From Nemophila menziesii (lineage: Eukaryota > Streptophyta > Magnoliopsida > Boraginales > Hydrophyllaceae), in assembly GCA_029959085.1 (NCBI GenBank), contig JARWIR010000091.1, positions 620,001 through 684,000 on the forward strand: a stretch of 64,000 nucleotides of DNA, given 5' to 3'. Below, piece by piece: positions 36,800 through 47,883 of the stretch. Numbering within the stretch: the stretch's first letter is position 1; each line of letters opens with the position of its first letter. Below the pieces are notes generated by a model, which did not search any database, had not been told where the DNA came from, and saw only the letters and a list, made by a program, of their open reading frames with translations. Made by a program: the position numbers and the translations under genes.

Positions 36800-36930
36800 T
36801 ACATATGAGAGCCACTTTAGATTTCGATCTTAGGACCTCTTAGTTTCTGCGGAGTAGTCTAACCACTAAGCCAACTACCGATCTTAAACAGAGTAGCCTA
36901 ACCACTAAGCCAACTATCGATCTTATACAG
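36800..36930 (-). mobile_element. Decayed tRNA-derived SINE with duplicated head
   Basis: On the minus strand, GTTGGCTTAGTGGTTAGACT (A-box-like) and GATCGAAATC (B-box-like) are visible. A 39-bp segment holding the A box is present twice (about 36852-36890 and 36891-36929). Confidence 0.6.
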
Positions 36931-37248
36931 TAAAGTTAATGTAAGGATTAATGCTTCCATCAATGCACCATTAAAGATTCAAAATGAGGGAACGAATGCT
37001 ACAACAAATCAAAATGCAGGGACCAATGCAACATTTAATGTCATTAAAAAAAAAGATAATTTCTAATTAAGTCCATATCCCAAAATATCTTGTCTAACCA
37101 AGTCCACCTCAATAGTTTAACTTTATAGAGTCCAAAAATAATATTCCTACCATTTTACTACCTATTATACCCCTATACCAATTATTGTAATATATATTTA
37201 TATTATTAAATGTCTTGAGAACCAACCTTTCCCAACCCTAATTTCACC

Positions 37249-37462
37249 ATTTTCACCAGCCGCCTGCAAAGCAACTGCCACAACCAAGTTATTCTCCTGC
37301 TAAGCAACCGCCGCCCTTTCTTTCACAATTTTCACCAGCCGCTCTCCTGCAAAGCAACCGCCGCCACAACCAAGTTATTCTCTTGCTAAGCAACCGCCAC
37401 CCTTTCTTTCACCATTTTCACCAGCCGCTCTCCTGCAAAATAACCGCCGCCACAACCAAGCA
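37249..37462 (+). repeat. Imperfect tandem repeat before the pectinesterase fragment
   Basis: Three copies of a 79-86 bp unit contain TTTTCACCAGCCGC, TGCAAAGCAACCGCC and CCACAACCAAGT. The last copy leads directly into the ATG at 37463. Confidence 0.85.
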
Positions 37463-37800
37463 ATGTCATTTTCTAACTGTTATCTGGTTTCCCTAGCAAT
37501 CTTCTTCTTCTTCTTCTTGTCTCAGTCGAGAGCTAAAACATTGAAAAATCTCATCACGCTTGATCAATCCGGGTATGGAGATAATAAGATAATTCAAGAT
37601 GCAATTGACGCGGTTCCATATGGTAAATCAAAGCAGGTCTTTGTTTTAGTTCGTCCATGAATATACAAAGAACAAATAAAAAGGCAAACAAACCCATAAT
37701 TACATTAAACAACGGAGGATATCTAATTAAATTTGCAAGTTTCACTGTTTTTGCTTCTGGTTTTATGGCTCATTCTCTCACAATCCAAGTCTTCATTTTG
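37463..37800 (+). pseudogene. Pectinesterase (pectin methylesterase) N-terminal fragment
   Basis: From ATG 37463 there is a hydrophobic signal-like segment (LVSLAIFFFFFLSQ), then ITLDQSGYGDNKIIQDAID, VPYGKSKQVFVLVRP. This is the start of the pectinesterase catalytic domain, which normally continues P-G-I-Y-x-E. Here the Gly codon is TGA (37658-37660). After it IYKEQI follows, then a frameshift, then NKPIITLNNGG and FTVFASGFMAHSLTIQ. Family members de-esterify cell-wall pectin; the catalytic residues are not reached. It is a dead fragment, probably one exon. Confidence 0.8.
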
Positions 37801-38075
37801 ATTTTATTTTTTTCTTCATATTTTTGTAGTGTTAATATTCAAAATATATCTATTTATGTTAATATTGTATATTTAATATGAATTATTAGTAAATTTTTAA
37901 TTCACTAATCTTTATTGATTAGTGATTTTTATTTGTGAATGATTAGTGAATAATAATGATTAGTGATTTTGATACCATTGCTCTCTGATACAATTGATAC
38001 GTCCTGGTGAATGATTAGTGAATTTTTTACCCATCGTTTGAATCTCTAAAAGTTATTATACGAAGTTGTTCACCT

Positions 38076-38290
38076 GCATAAGAGCCCACCAAAAGTGTGT
38101 AAAGAGCCCACCAAATGCGTGTAAAGAGCCACCAAACGTGTGTACAGAGCCCACTAAACGTGTGTACAGAGCCCACTAAACGTGTTTATAAAGCCCACGA
38201 AACGTGTGTAAAAAACCCACCAAACGCGTGTAAAGAGCCACCAAACGTGTGTACAGAGCCCACCAAACGTATTTACAGAGCCCACCAAGG
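38076..38290 (+). repeat. Minisatellite, about 21-bp unit
   Basis: Nine or so copies of a unit like GAGCCCACCAAACGTGTGTAC, with variants in the last bases. The long frame through it is only a by-product of the repeat. Confidence 0.9.
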
Positions 38291-38523
38291 GTATTACTAC
38301 TATGAATATTATAGAAATGGGCTAGACCTGCTTAAGAAAGTTATTTTGGTTGTGAACCTTTTGGATTAATCACCCTTAAAAAAAAGGTAGATATTGTTAT
38401 CTGACAAAATAAAAAAGCTAATATTACACTCTTGTAATTTACTCATCAACTTCACCTTTTTCACCCAATAAATAACCAAAAGTAAAAAGAGTAGAAAATA
38501 TAGAATTAGAGGAAATTGAGTTA
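38291..38523. other. AT-rich spacer
   Basis: Nothing recognisable. Confidence 0.5.
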
Positions 38524-41500
38524 GAGCTGATATGTTAATGTTTCAGGTGTTTTAAATTCACCAACAAAATACCTGCAATGGTTGAGAGATTTTAATTTCC
38601 AAGATTGACCTCCAATAAGATTTAACACTACAATCCAAAATTCTTTTTACCACTTTACACTTTTTTTTTTGCCTATATATACCAATTATTTAACCTAATT
38701 TCTAAATCAAAATTCATTTTTCCTTTCTCTCAAGTGAATATTTCAGCAGCTTCCAACCATGGCTGTGAAATCACCACCACCAGCTCGACTGAAGCCCGTC
38801 GCCACTCAAGCAAGCAAGTCCATGGCCAGAGAAGCAGGTCCGCCGTTCGTAGAGGAAGCTCCACCAGATCGCGAGCTCCGTTCAAACTCCCTTCTTCTTG
38901 CCGAATTTGGAGTGCAGTTGAGATTCGAGATTTGAGAATGTTGCCGAATCTGGCTTGTGTTTTCCGTTCATATTCTGAGCGCCGGTGGTTCGTTAATACC
39001 GTGATTCGCCGGAGCTTCACTATTCGGAGCTAAATAGCACAACATCACTATTGAAGCTCTATGGCGGACCTGCTTCTTCATATCCTCGCCGTTTGATCAT
39101 GGCTGCGAGATCCGTTCTAAGCACGTCATGGTAGCTTCCAGATCTGTTAGACTTCGTCCGTTTAAGATCTATTAGACTCCGTTCGTGAAGATGAAGACAG
39201 AGCCATGGAATAAAGCTCAGTGAATCATAATGTATGGAGAAGACGAGACTGGAGAGCTCCGTGGACGAGATCTGAAGAGCTCCATGGACGAGATCCAAAA
39301 GCTGTGAAGAATAGAGCTCCGACGTGCTCCGGCGACGTGTTCTTGTCTTCTTCTCATGCCTGTTGATGGAGCATGTTACGTACATAGAAAGAATAGGTGT
39401 TGATGGAGCCTGTTCAAGCCTTTTTTTAGTTCTTACAACAAGAAAAGTAAAAGTTATATAATTTTCTCTTTTGTAATCCGTAATAATTTTTGTGTTTGAA
39501 ATATTAATAAAAAATAGGGTGAATTACCCAAGGGGTCTTGGGGACCATCTTAGTGCCATATAGGAACCAAGTGGATTCACTGTTCTACTTAGAGGCCTCA
39601 AAATTGACAAATGCCTTTACTACCCTTATAGTGTATATAAGACAAAAAAATTGATTCTTCTCTCTCCTCCATTACCATTAGTCTCTCTCTCCTCCTTTAT
39701 CAATTTTTCTCTCTCCTCCTTCATTAACTATTAATAAATTCCAGCTCCGACCTCCGGCCACCGACCACCGCCGGAAAAAGTACTGAGCATAAAGTACTGA
39801 GCCTGGAAAAAGTACTGAGCATAAAGTACTGAGCATGGAAAAGTACTGAGCATAAAGTACTGAGCGTGAAAAAAGTACTGAGTATTAGAAAAATTGCTGA
39901 TTATTCGAATTTTTTTTAATCGATAAAAGTGCTGAGCATGCTCGTTTAATCAATAAAAGTGCTGAGCATTTCTCGTATAATATACTGAGCATGCTCGTTT
40001 AATCAATTCCTTAAACAAGCACACCTCTCTTCGCTCTCTCTCTCTATCTCTTTCAAATAAACAAAGCAATCTCGATTATTTTCTCTACTTTTGATGTCAA
40101 ATTCCTTAACCCTTTCTTAAATTTCAAGCCTTGTTTGCCTTATCCCTTTTAAGAATATATACTTATTCTGTTTTTACTTCAATTGAAATTTAATTTTTCC
40201 CATTTTCAGCCGATATTCTGAAACATATTTAGATGAATTTCCAATTGGGTTTTCTGATTATATTTTTCAATCTGATCAACGCGATTGTTCGCAATTTTCC
40301 TTAAAAAAACACAAAAAAATTCCAATAAGAGTGTGATTTTATCAATTTTATTGTTTTATGTGAGCTAAACGATAATGCCAGCTACAGAATTTCATAGGGC
40401 ATCAGCATCACGACCAAGTTTCGGACGGTCATTATTAAGCATTGGTCGTGAACAAGCTCATTCAATGGATCCTCCTACTATTCTCATGTCGATGCAGGAG
40501 CGTTTATATGACCTTCAAGATGAGTATAAGGAGGCTCTAGGCTTGTCCTATCAAGTTGAGGAGATAATCGAAGATCTAAAGCAGATTTAAAGCAGAAAGA
40601 GAAGATCTAACCAGCTCCGATTCAACTGGCGACTCACCATCTACCACCGCCGCGAGCTAGGGTTTCGCAACCCGTGCAGAATACATCGATCTAAAGCAGA
40701 ACAGAGAAGATCTAACAAGCCATTGCTGTAACTATGGCAGCGAAAGAAGCTCCTCTCACCGGCAGCGAACGACGGCGAAGACACCACCTCTTCTAATCGG
40801 CAGCGAAGAACTTCCTCTCACCGGCAGCGAATGAAGCTCCTCTCACCGGCAGCGAACGAATCTCTTCTCGCAAATGCCATGGGTCATGAATGGATATGGT
40901 GAATATATCTGGTCTGTTCGTAAACGGAGATGGTGAAAATTTGTGGAGGTTATATGCACTGGAATGGAAGCTCATATTTTCCGGTGGTTTTCTTGCGCAG
41001 TCGAGTTCCAAAGAGAGAGAAAGAGAGAAGATGCTAAGAGTGTTTTAGGTTTTTGTTTTTATTTTTATTTGATAAAAGTTAGTATATATAGGTAAATAAA
41101 AAACAAAAAGGGGTAAGAAGGTAATTGGTTTTTTAGCTTATAGTGTTAAAATTAGCTTGTGGCCTTTAGTAAGAACAGTTAATCCAACCGGTCTTGTTAG
41201 GTCCCGGGGTGGTGTGATCAAGACCCCTTGGGTAATTTTCTCTAAAAAATATTTTTTAAACCTTAATATTTTTTTTTATGTAACCCTGAGTACTCTATAT
41301 TCTTATAGAGTAATTTATATTTTTTGATTTGTATTCTATGTTTTAATTTCAATACTCTATTTTTTTAATGTATACTTTATATTTTTGAATTTTACTCCTT
41401 TTCTATTCCAATATTTACTGTTTTTTTTCCGATACTCATTGTTTTATTTCGATACTTTATAATTTTTTCGGTGGTTGGAAGTCGATGGTCGGAAGTCGGA

Positions 41501-41690
41501 AGTAAGTGGATAGTGGAGAGAGATGAATAGCGACATCACTCTTTTTGTCTTTTAATGTTAGTAAGAGTATTTTAGTATTTGGTCATCTTTGAAATCTCTT
41601 TAAAAAAATTAGATTTTCACTAATTCCTATAGAAAAAAAAAACTAGTCTTTAATACTATATTATCAATCACTCTATTTTTAATTTAGACA
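38524..41690 (+). mobile_element. Mutator-like element, member 4, hosting a nested member
   Basis: Left part: CCTATATATACC box near 38675 with flanks like those of elements 1 and 2, then a GC-rich core (about 38740-39420). Right part, resumed at 41252: GAGTACTCTATATTC-type subterminal repeats, a GGTCGG remnant, GTGACATCAC-like and CTTTTAATGTTAGTAAG segments, all colinear with elements 1 and 2. The element is interrupted by 39517-41242. Exact ends and target duplication are not resolved. Confidence 0.6.
39517..41242 (-). mobile_element. Non-autonomous Mutator-like element, member 3, nested
   Basis: It begins GGGTGAATTACCCAAGGGGT and ends, read inward, GAGAAAATTACCCAAGGGGT. It is flanked by the 9-bp duplication TAAAAAATA at 39508-39516 and 41243-41251. 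Orientation is opposite to the other members: the TATA-like CCTATATATACTAA lies near 41085 on the minus strand, and a repeat array (AAGTACTGAGCAT units, 39776-39990) sits near the GGGTGAATTA end. The core has a short frame at 40375-40590 (LYDLQDEYKEALGLSYQVEE) that may be a captured gene piece I do not recognise, and a GGCAGCGAA-type repeat at about 40740-40870. Confidence 0.85.
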
Positions 41691-42238
41691 ACACGGTACC
41701 AAAATTTTATTTTTGTTTACTATTGATACGCATCGTCTATTTCATGGTAATTGCCTACGTGAAAGTTTAAAATAAATAAATAGATATCCAAGAAATTTGA
41801 AAAAAAGACAAATAAGAACATATACTCTTGCCATGAAAATATTTAACGGCTAAGTTAACGATAGATACCAGTGGTTGGGTCAAAGTTAAAATGTTAGATT
41901 CCTTATTGTCCGAATTGAAATCAGGTTTAATGGCTAAGAAATCACTCACATTAATTTTAATTCCCTCTAATCACAACCATCATTTATTCATCCATAAAAG
42001 GTACCATACATTTTGTTTTTTCATTTTTTTTCATTTTTTGCCACAACCATTGCTGACAAGACAATTGCTTCTTTAGCGGCAGATTTTTCATTAGCGCCTT
42101 TTATATGACTCAAACTTTTGTCAAACAAAAGTAACTATTTGAAACTCGTTATTAATTTTTAATAAATCAATTAACTTTCCATCAAGTATCAATTTGAGAT
42201 GTTACACACATAACACAATTAATAACACTTTATATATA
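41691..42238. other. AT-rich spacer
   Basis: No gene, no clear element. Ends with TTATATATA, the left target duplication of the next element. Confidence 0.5.
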
Positions 42239-42650
42239 GGGGCAACGCCCAATTAATTACACAGAGAAGGTAAGTAATCCCTATTAATTACAACTTCAAC
42301 TTAATTCCCAATTAAGCACAAAATATTACCCAATTACCAAAATATCCTTCCACCTATTATTAATTACTTTAATTATATATTTTATTAATTATAGTTTAAT
42401 GTTTATTTATTTTTTTCAGATTCTTTTTAAAATACTTATTTTTTTTTCGGAAATATTTTTTTTCGATTTTTTTTATTTTCGGAATTTTTTTTTTTCGAAT
42501 TTTTTTTTCCGAATTTTTGCTTTCGAAAAATATATATTTGTGCTTAATTGAGAATTAAGTTGAAAATTTGTGAGTAAGTAGGAAGTAATTTCTTCCTTCC
42601 TTTTTTTTAGAATGAAAAGTAAGGAAGTGTAATTAATTGAGAATTATCTC
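42239..42650. mobile_element. 412-bp fold-back MITE, probably Mutator-like
   Basis: Left end GGGGCAACGCCCAATTAATT and right end read inward GAGATAATTCTCAATTAATT. Longer inverted similarity continues (CAACTTAATTCCCAATTAAG against its complement near 42540-42565). The 9-bp TTATATATA is at 42230-42238 and 42651-42659. The middle is a run of TTTTTTTCGG units. Confidence 0.75.
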
Positions 42651-42779
42651 TTATATATATGGTGTAAGCAATGAATTGTATACACACATATACATATATC
42701 ATATATGTAATAGAATTTTTCAGTTGGACACTTTAAAATTTGAGAATTGGCAGTCTTGCCCCTCAACGTTTAAAAATTG

Positions 42780-43400
42780 ATATTTGATCATCAAATAGTT
42801 ATAATGGAAGGCAAAACTCAGATTTTTGAGTTTATAGAACAATTTGAGTTTTGAAAAATTCTCATAACTCAAATTCTGAATTTTGAGAATTTTCCCAAAA
42901 CTCAAAATGTTCATTTTTTTTGCTGTATTTTTCTCTTGTTTTTTATTGTTTGTGCTGTATTTTTCTCTTGCTTGAATTTTTAGACCGTTTTTATTGTTTG
43001 TGATTTAATAAACAATAAATATGTATCATAATATATGATATATACCATGTTTTTTTTATGTTTTTTACCTTCGATTTGAAGAACAGTTTGAGTTTCTAGA
43101 AATTTCTCGAAACTCAGATTCTGAGTTCTGGAAATCTTCCTAAAACTCAAATTATTCTTCTTTTTTATTGTATTTTTATCTTGTTTGATTTTTTTAGTTC
43201 TTTTTTATTATTTGTGAAGTAATAAACAAAGAATATGTATCATAATATATGATATATATACAATATTTTTTTATGTTGTTTTACCTTTGATTTGAAAAGC
43301 AGTTTGAGTTCTGAGAAAATTCACAAAACTCAGATTTCTGAGTTCTAAGAATTTTCCTAAAACTCAAACTGTTTTACTTTTTTGCTGTTTTTTTGTTCTG
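42780..43400. repeat. Tandem repeat of hairpin-forming units
   Basis: Three imperfect units of about 216-245 bp, each with AGTTTGAGTTT..., CAAAACTCAGA, CTGAGTTCT, CTAAAACTCAAA and, between units, TATGTATCATAATATATGATATA. The CTCAGA/TCTGAG pairs would form hairpins. No coding potential. Confidence 0.75.
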
Positions 43401-43901
43401 TAATTCTAACTACTTGTACTACTAACCGAAGGTAATATTCTGAAATCAAATCGTAAATCTCTCATTTATGAAATTGTAAAAAATAGAGTTTTACACTTAG
43501 AGAACTACTAAATGCTACCTAAAATTTCTTGACATGTTGTTTAAGCATTTCAAAATAGTTCTTGCATTATGGCATCCATTTCTTTCTTGATAATTCGTCA
43601 ATCTTTAAACATGTATCTTGTATATTATAATTTTATTTTCATATTTTATATTGATGTTTGCAGTTATAGCGGTATCAAATGATTTAAAAGATAGATATAG
43701 AGAAGATCGACGACAGTTGTGATAAAAAAGGTAAAAAAGACCATGCATTTTACGAGATAGTACACAAGACTGTAGAGATTTTTTAAGAATTAACCCTAAA
43801 ATTTATTAACTAACTCAAATGTAATAAAACCACTAAACAAAACATGCGGACCATATGACGATAACATATATTATTTGTCAACATAAAGCAAACCAACACC
43901 A
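43401..43901. other. AT-rich spacer
   Basis: No gene is seen. The last 120 bases are related to segments at about 29690-29790 and 45770-45830 (CAACATAAAGCAAACCAACA). Confidence 0.5.
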
Positions 43902-43910
43902 AAGTTATAT

Positions 43911-45426
43911 GAGATAATGACATTAGGGGTCTTGAAGACACACCCCTCTTCGAGTTAGCACCCCCACCTAGAGCCTCTTCTTACTAAAGACCTCAGGAAC
44001 TTTTTAACACATGAACCCCAAAACCCCAATTACTATACTACCCTTCTTTTGTTTTTTCTATACCTATATATACTAATTGCTATTTCTAATTTCATTCACG
44101 TTCTAATTTCATTTACTCACCTCACTACCTCACTGCTTCTCTCTCCTCTCTCCTCTCAACCACCACCGACACCACCTTAATAGCCACCACCACCGCCGAT
44201 CTGCACCACCATCTCCCTACTCCCTCACCACCTCCCTCCTACCGCTTCCTTCGCCACCATCACCAATCGAAGATTCTCTTCTCCAGCTTCGATCCAGCAG
44301 CAACAGGCGGAACCCTAGCATCGACCATCGGAGCTCCAACACCATAGCCTTCTTCGTTCCAGCACAGTCGGGTTTTGCTGCCGATGATGCTCTCTCCTCT
44401 GATGCTGCACAGTTCCGGCGAACAAGCCCTCTCCTCCGATGCTGCACAGTTCCGGCGAACAAGATCTCTCCTCCGATGCTGCACAGTTGTCGGCGAACAA
44501 GCTCTCTCCTCCGATCTGCTCGATGGTGGTGTGCTTCAGTGCTCTTCGCTATTGTGGTCCAGATCTGCTCGCCGGTGTACATGAGGGGAGCAGCGAAGAG
44601 GTGGTTGTGGTTTTCGCCGAACTTGATGAGTGAAGCTGCTGTGTGTCTAAGGCGAAGATGAACGGAGTCCATGGAGCTCGCCCATCGTTTCACCACCGGA
44701 GGAAATAAGAGCTCGTCGGAGTTCTTTTTTTTTTTTTTTACTCGCGTACTGTGTACGCTTTAGCTTTAGGTTTTTTTTTTTTTTTTTTTTTTCAGATCTG
44801 GTTTGACCATATCTGGTCAACTTGTAGTTTAGTTTTTTTTTTTAATTTATTTATTGTAAATGGTTTTAATTTTTGAATAGAAATGTTTATTAAATGTTTA
44901 TTTTGAATAGAGTATTTATGTAATTTCAAAGAGTACTCTCTATTTTTCATAGAGTACTCTTTATATTTTATAGAGTACTCTGTCTTTTTTTATAGAGTAT
45001 TCATTTAAATTGTCAGGGTATTTTTTTAATTCTCGGAGTACTCTATCTATTTCATAGAGTATCGGAAAAAACTGAGAGTACTCTGCCTTTTTCATAGAGT
45101 ACTCTCAGTTTTTTCCGATACTCTATGTTTTTTCCGTTCACTGGTGGCCGGAGGTCCGTGGTCGGAGATCGGTGGTCGGTGGTGGTGGTCGGAGATCGGT
45201 GGTCGGTGGTGGTGGTCGATGGTCGGAGGTCGGAGATGGGTGGTAGGTGGTAGGTGGGTAGTGGTAAAGGAGAGAGAAACAGTGACATCATACTTTTTTG
45301 TCTTTTAGTGTTAGTAAGGGTAGGAAAGACTATTGTAAAAAATGAGGTCCCTAACAATAACAACTTTCAAGACACTACTCTATAGAGAAAAAATAGAACT
45401 CCTAAGACCCTATATATAATTCACCC
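43911..45426 (+). mobile_element. Non-autonomous Mutator-like element, member 2
   Basis: Begins GAGATAATGACATTAGGGGT and ends, read inward, GGGTGAATTATATATAGGGT. The 9-bp duplication AAGTTATAT lies at 43902-43910 and 45427-45435. Order inside is as in element 1: TATA-like CCTATATATACTAA (about 44065), GC-rich core (about 44150-44710), T-rich tract, GAGTACTC array (about 44905-45130), GGTCGG array (about 45150-45260). Flanks match element 1 closely while the cores differ, as in Pack-type elements. Confidence 0.85.
44383..44518 (+). repeat. 37-bp tandem repeat in the core of element 2
   Basis: About three and a half copies of a unit containing GATGCTGCACAGTTCCGGCG and AACAAGCTCTCTCCTCC. It produces repeated peptides on both strands but no gene signal. 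Confidence 0.9.
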
Positions 45427-45435
45427 AAGTTATAT

Positions 45436-46450
45436 TCACATAAACTTGCACTTAAATGATAATCACAAACAACCACCCATACCACTGTCTACCTTTTGAG
45501 AAATTTCTCCATACCTTTTTCATCCAAGATTTTTTTACCCAATTGAAATACTAAATACCAAATACCAACACTCAGGGACACGTCCCCAGAAAATCACACT
45601 TCAACAAAAACTACCACCAGTTGACCATTCATACCACCATCCACCAATTAAATAAAACTCAAAAAATGGTCTATAGTTTATGGCCTCTAGCGACGACATT
45701 TGTAGTCGCAGGAGATGCTAAACGCAACCGTGGTAATAAAACGACTATATAAAACAAACCTTTGGACCATATAACAATAAAACATATTATAAATCAACAT
45801 AAAGCAAACCAACACCAAAGTAACATATGCAGAAACTTGAATTTAACCGACAATCACAACCAACCATTCATACCACTGTCCACCAATCAAGCAACACTTG
45901 AAGAATGATCTATCATTCCGGAGTCATTTGAGAAAATTCTCCTTACCGTTTCCATCCAAGAAAAACTAAGATAAAAGACAATTCTCTAAACGTCATTTCA
46001 TTGACACCAGAAGAAAGATTATTGCCTCAAATGTAATAAATTAATAACTAAGCGAGACCTAACTAATCATAAGATAATAAAACATAATATAAGACACACC
46101 AATATTTCATGACGCATTCCCAGAAAACCGCATTTAAACAACAACAACAACTAACAATCTATGCCACTGTCCCCAACCAACCAAGCAACAACCGCAACCT
46201 CTACCCAACATCTAACCAAAAACATAAAATTGACAATCAACCTCCTTAACTGCACAAATCGATTATCAGCAAAATAAAAATAAAGAAAGAAATGCATAGC
46301 TATCATGTCATGTGCTATTATTCAACTCATCCAAATCCTAAAATCGCATTTAAATTCTAAATTATTACCCATTTCATATGCCGCCAAAATCCATATCATA
46401 AAACCACATATTTCCCCTTTGGTCCAGTAATAACATTTCTTTATTAATCA
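45436..46450. other. Upstream region of HDC1 copy C with repeated modules
   Basis: Several degenerate copies of a roughly 300-bp module occur at about 45440-45830, 45830-46130 and in part 46130-46230 (ATAATAAAACATATTATA, ACAACCAACCATTCATACCA). Related modules lie upstream of copy B (about 28880-29110 and 29560-29930). No gene is visible. Confidence 0.6.
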
Positions 46451-46468
46451 AAGATCCATTCTAACTAG

Positions 46469-46542
46469 TAGGCCCGAGGCCCAGAGCCATTGTACATGTA
46501 GACAATTTAATGCCGCTACCATATAGTATTGCATGTATAAAA
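46469..46542 (+). promoter_or_regulatory. Promoter of HDC1 copy C
   Basis: TAGGCCCGAGGCCCAG at 46469-46484 (site II-like GGCCC/GGCCCA) and TATAAAA at 46536-46542, conserved with copy B. Confidence 0.65.
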
Positions 46543-47779
46543 ACACCTGTCGTACAGAACGCGACAAAAATAAAAATCGCCGAATTAAGCAATACCCTTG
46601 CGCCGTCCCTCACTCTTCACTCCCGCAATCCTCAAGCAGTAGAGCAGCCGAACAGAACATCAACAGAGGTAATGATCTCTTACAAGATCAATTAATGTAG
46701 ATATTTGGCTAAGTAGTTCTTTTTTTTGTGTGTAAAATTTGCCTCAGTTATACAGTTATTTTTGTTATATGAACTTGAATTATATACTTTTGTTTCATTA
46801 CAAATGATTTGGATGGTTGTTATCTATATTAGGAAATTTATTTTGATGATTTCATACCAGGTTCTTTGTATATGAAGTTGTAAATTTCCAAAGGTTGATA
46901 ATATATTATGAACTCATTTAATTAGAAATGACAAGTAAAATATAATTCCTTTTTGTTTAAGTTAATTGCACATATGTCTGTGTGGTAATGAAATAGCAAG
47001 ATATATTCTATAACACTATTGAATTTTTATTGGGATAATTGAACCATTGGTTCTTGCTAAGGGGCAGATTGGCTACAGGTGAGACTACCATAGGGATATA
47101 TTTGGCTATTCTGCATAATACAGAGAACGTTGATACAATTTACTAGGTTTTTATTGGTCTTTATTTTTGTTGTAGTTATATCTTGCTTATCGAATGATCT
47201 TGTTGTATCTCAGCCAAGTGAATGTAAATGCTCATGCTTTGATGCGTACTTATTATTTCAATTATGTGTACTATTGATATATTGGAAATGATAAAAAGAT
47301 AGTTTAAATGATTGGTAGTGTATTGCACACTGGTCTATTTGTTATGTGAAGTAGCCAAATATACCCGGGGGCTATACCAGTTTCCAAACTTTCTAATCAT
47401 TGGTCCCTGCGGAGGGACAGATTTGTCACATCCTAAAATGTCATGTGGGTATACTTGCTATTTTTTTTGAAATACATGGATTACTGGTGCAATTTACCTT
47501 TTTCTCTTTGTCTTGCTTTATACTTAGTTATATAGTGTCGCATTTTATCTAGGGATAATCCAGGATTTTCACTCAGGGGGCCAATATTCACTCAACTTTT
47601 TTACTCACGTTCCCGCCCCACTTTATTCACACCTGTTCAGCGCCACCCCTCCCCCTTTAATCACACACTTGTGCATATCCCCCCCCTGGTTATGTTTCTG
47701 CCTAGGAAATAATTGAATCGTTGAGAATCTATGTTTCAGATGAAATGATAATGTCAACATATTGAGTTGATTTTGGCAG
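46543..47779 (+). other. 5' UTR exon 1 and intron 1 of HDC1 copy C
   Basis: Exon 1 ends at 46668 before GTAATG. The intron ends at acceptor TTTTGGCAG (47779). It contains old repeat segments also present in copy B intron 1. Confidence 0.65.
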
Positions 47780-47883
47780 GTGTTGCATAATTATTACATT
47801 ATGAGCGCTTTACCAAACAAAAGAACACATGAGGATATTAAAAGGGCTATCATGATGATTCGGGTAGACACTGTTATGCAACA

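Noticed and set aside
37657..37881. 74-codon frame after the pectinesterase stop
   Set aside because: Its first part is the out-of-frame continuation of the pectinesterase fragment, not a separate gene.
38076..38290. CRISPR-like direct repeats
   Set aside because: Units are contiguous without unique spacers and the genome is a plant; it is a minisatellite.
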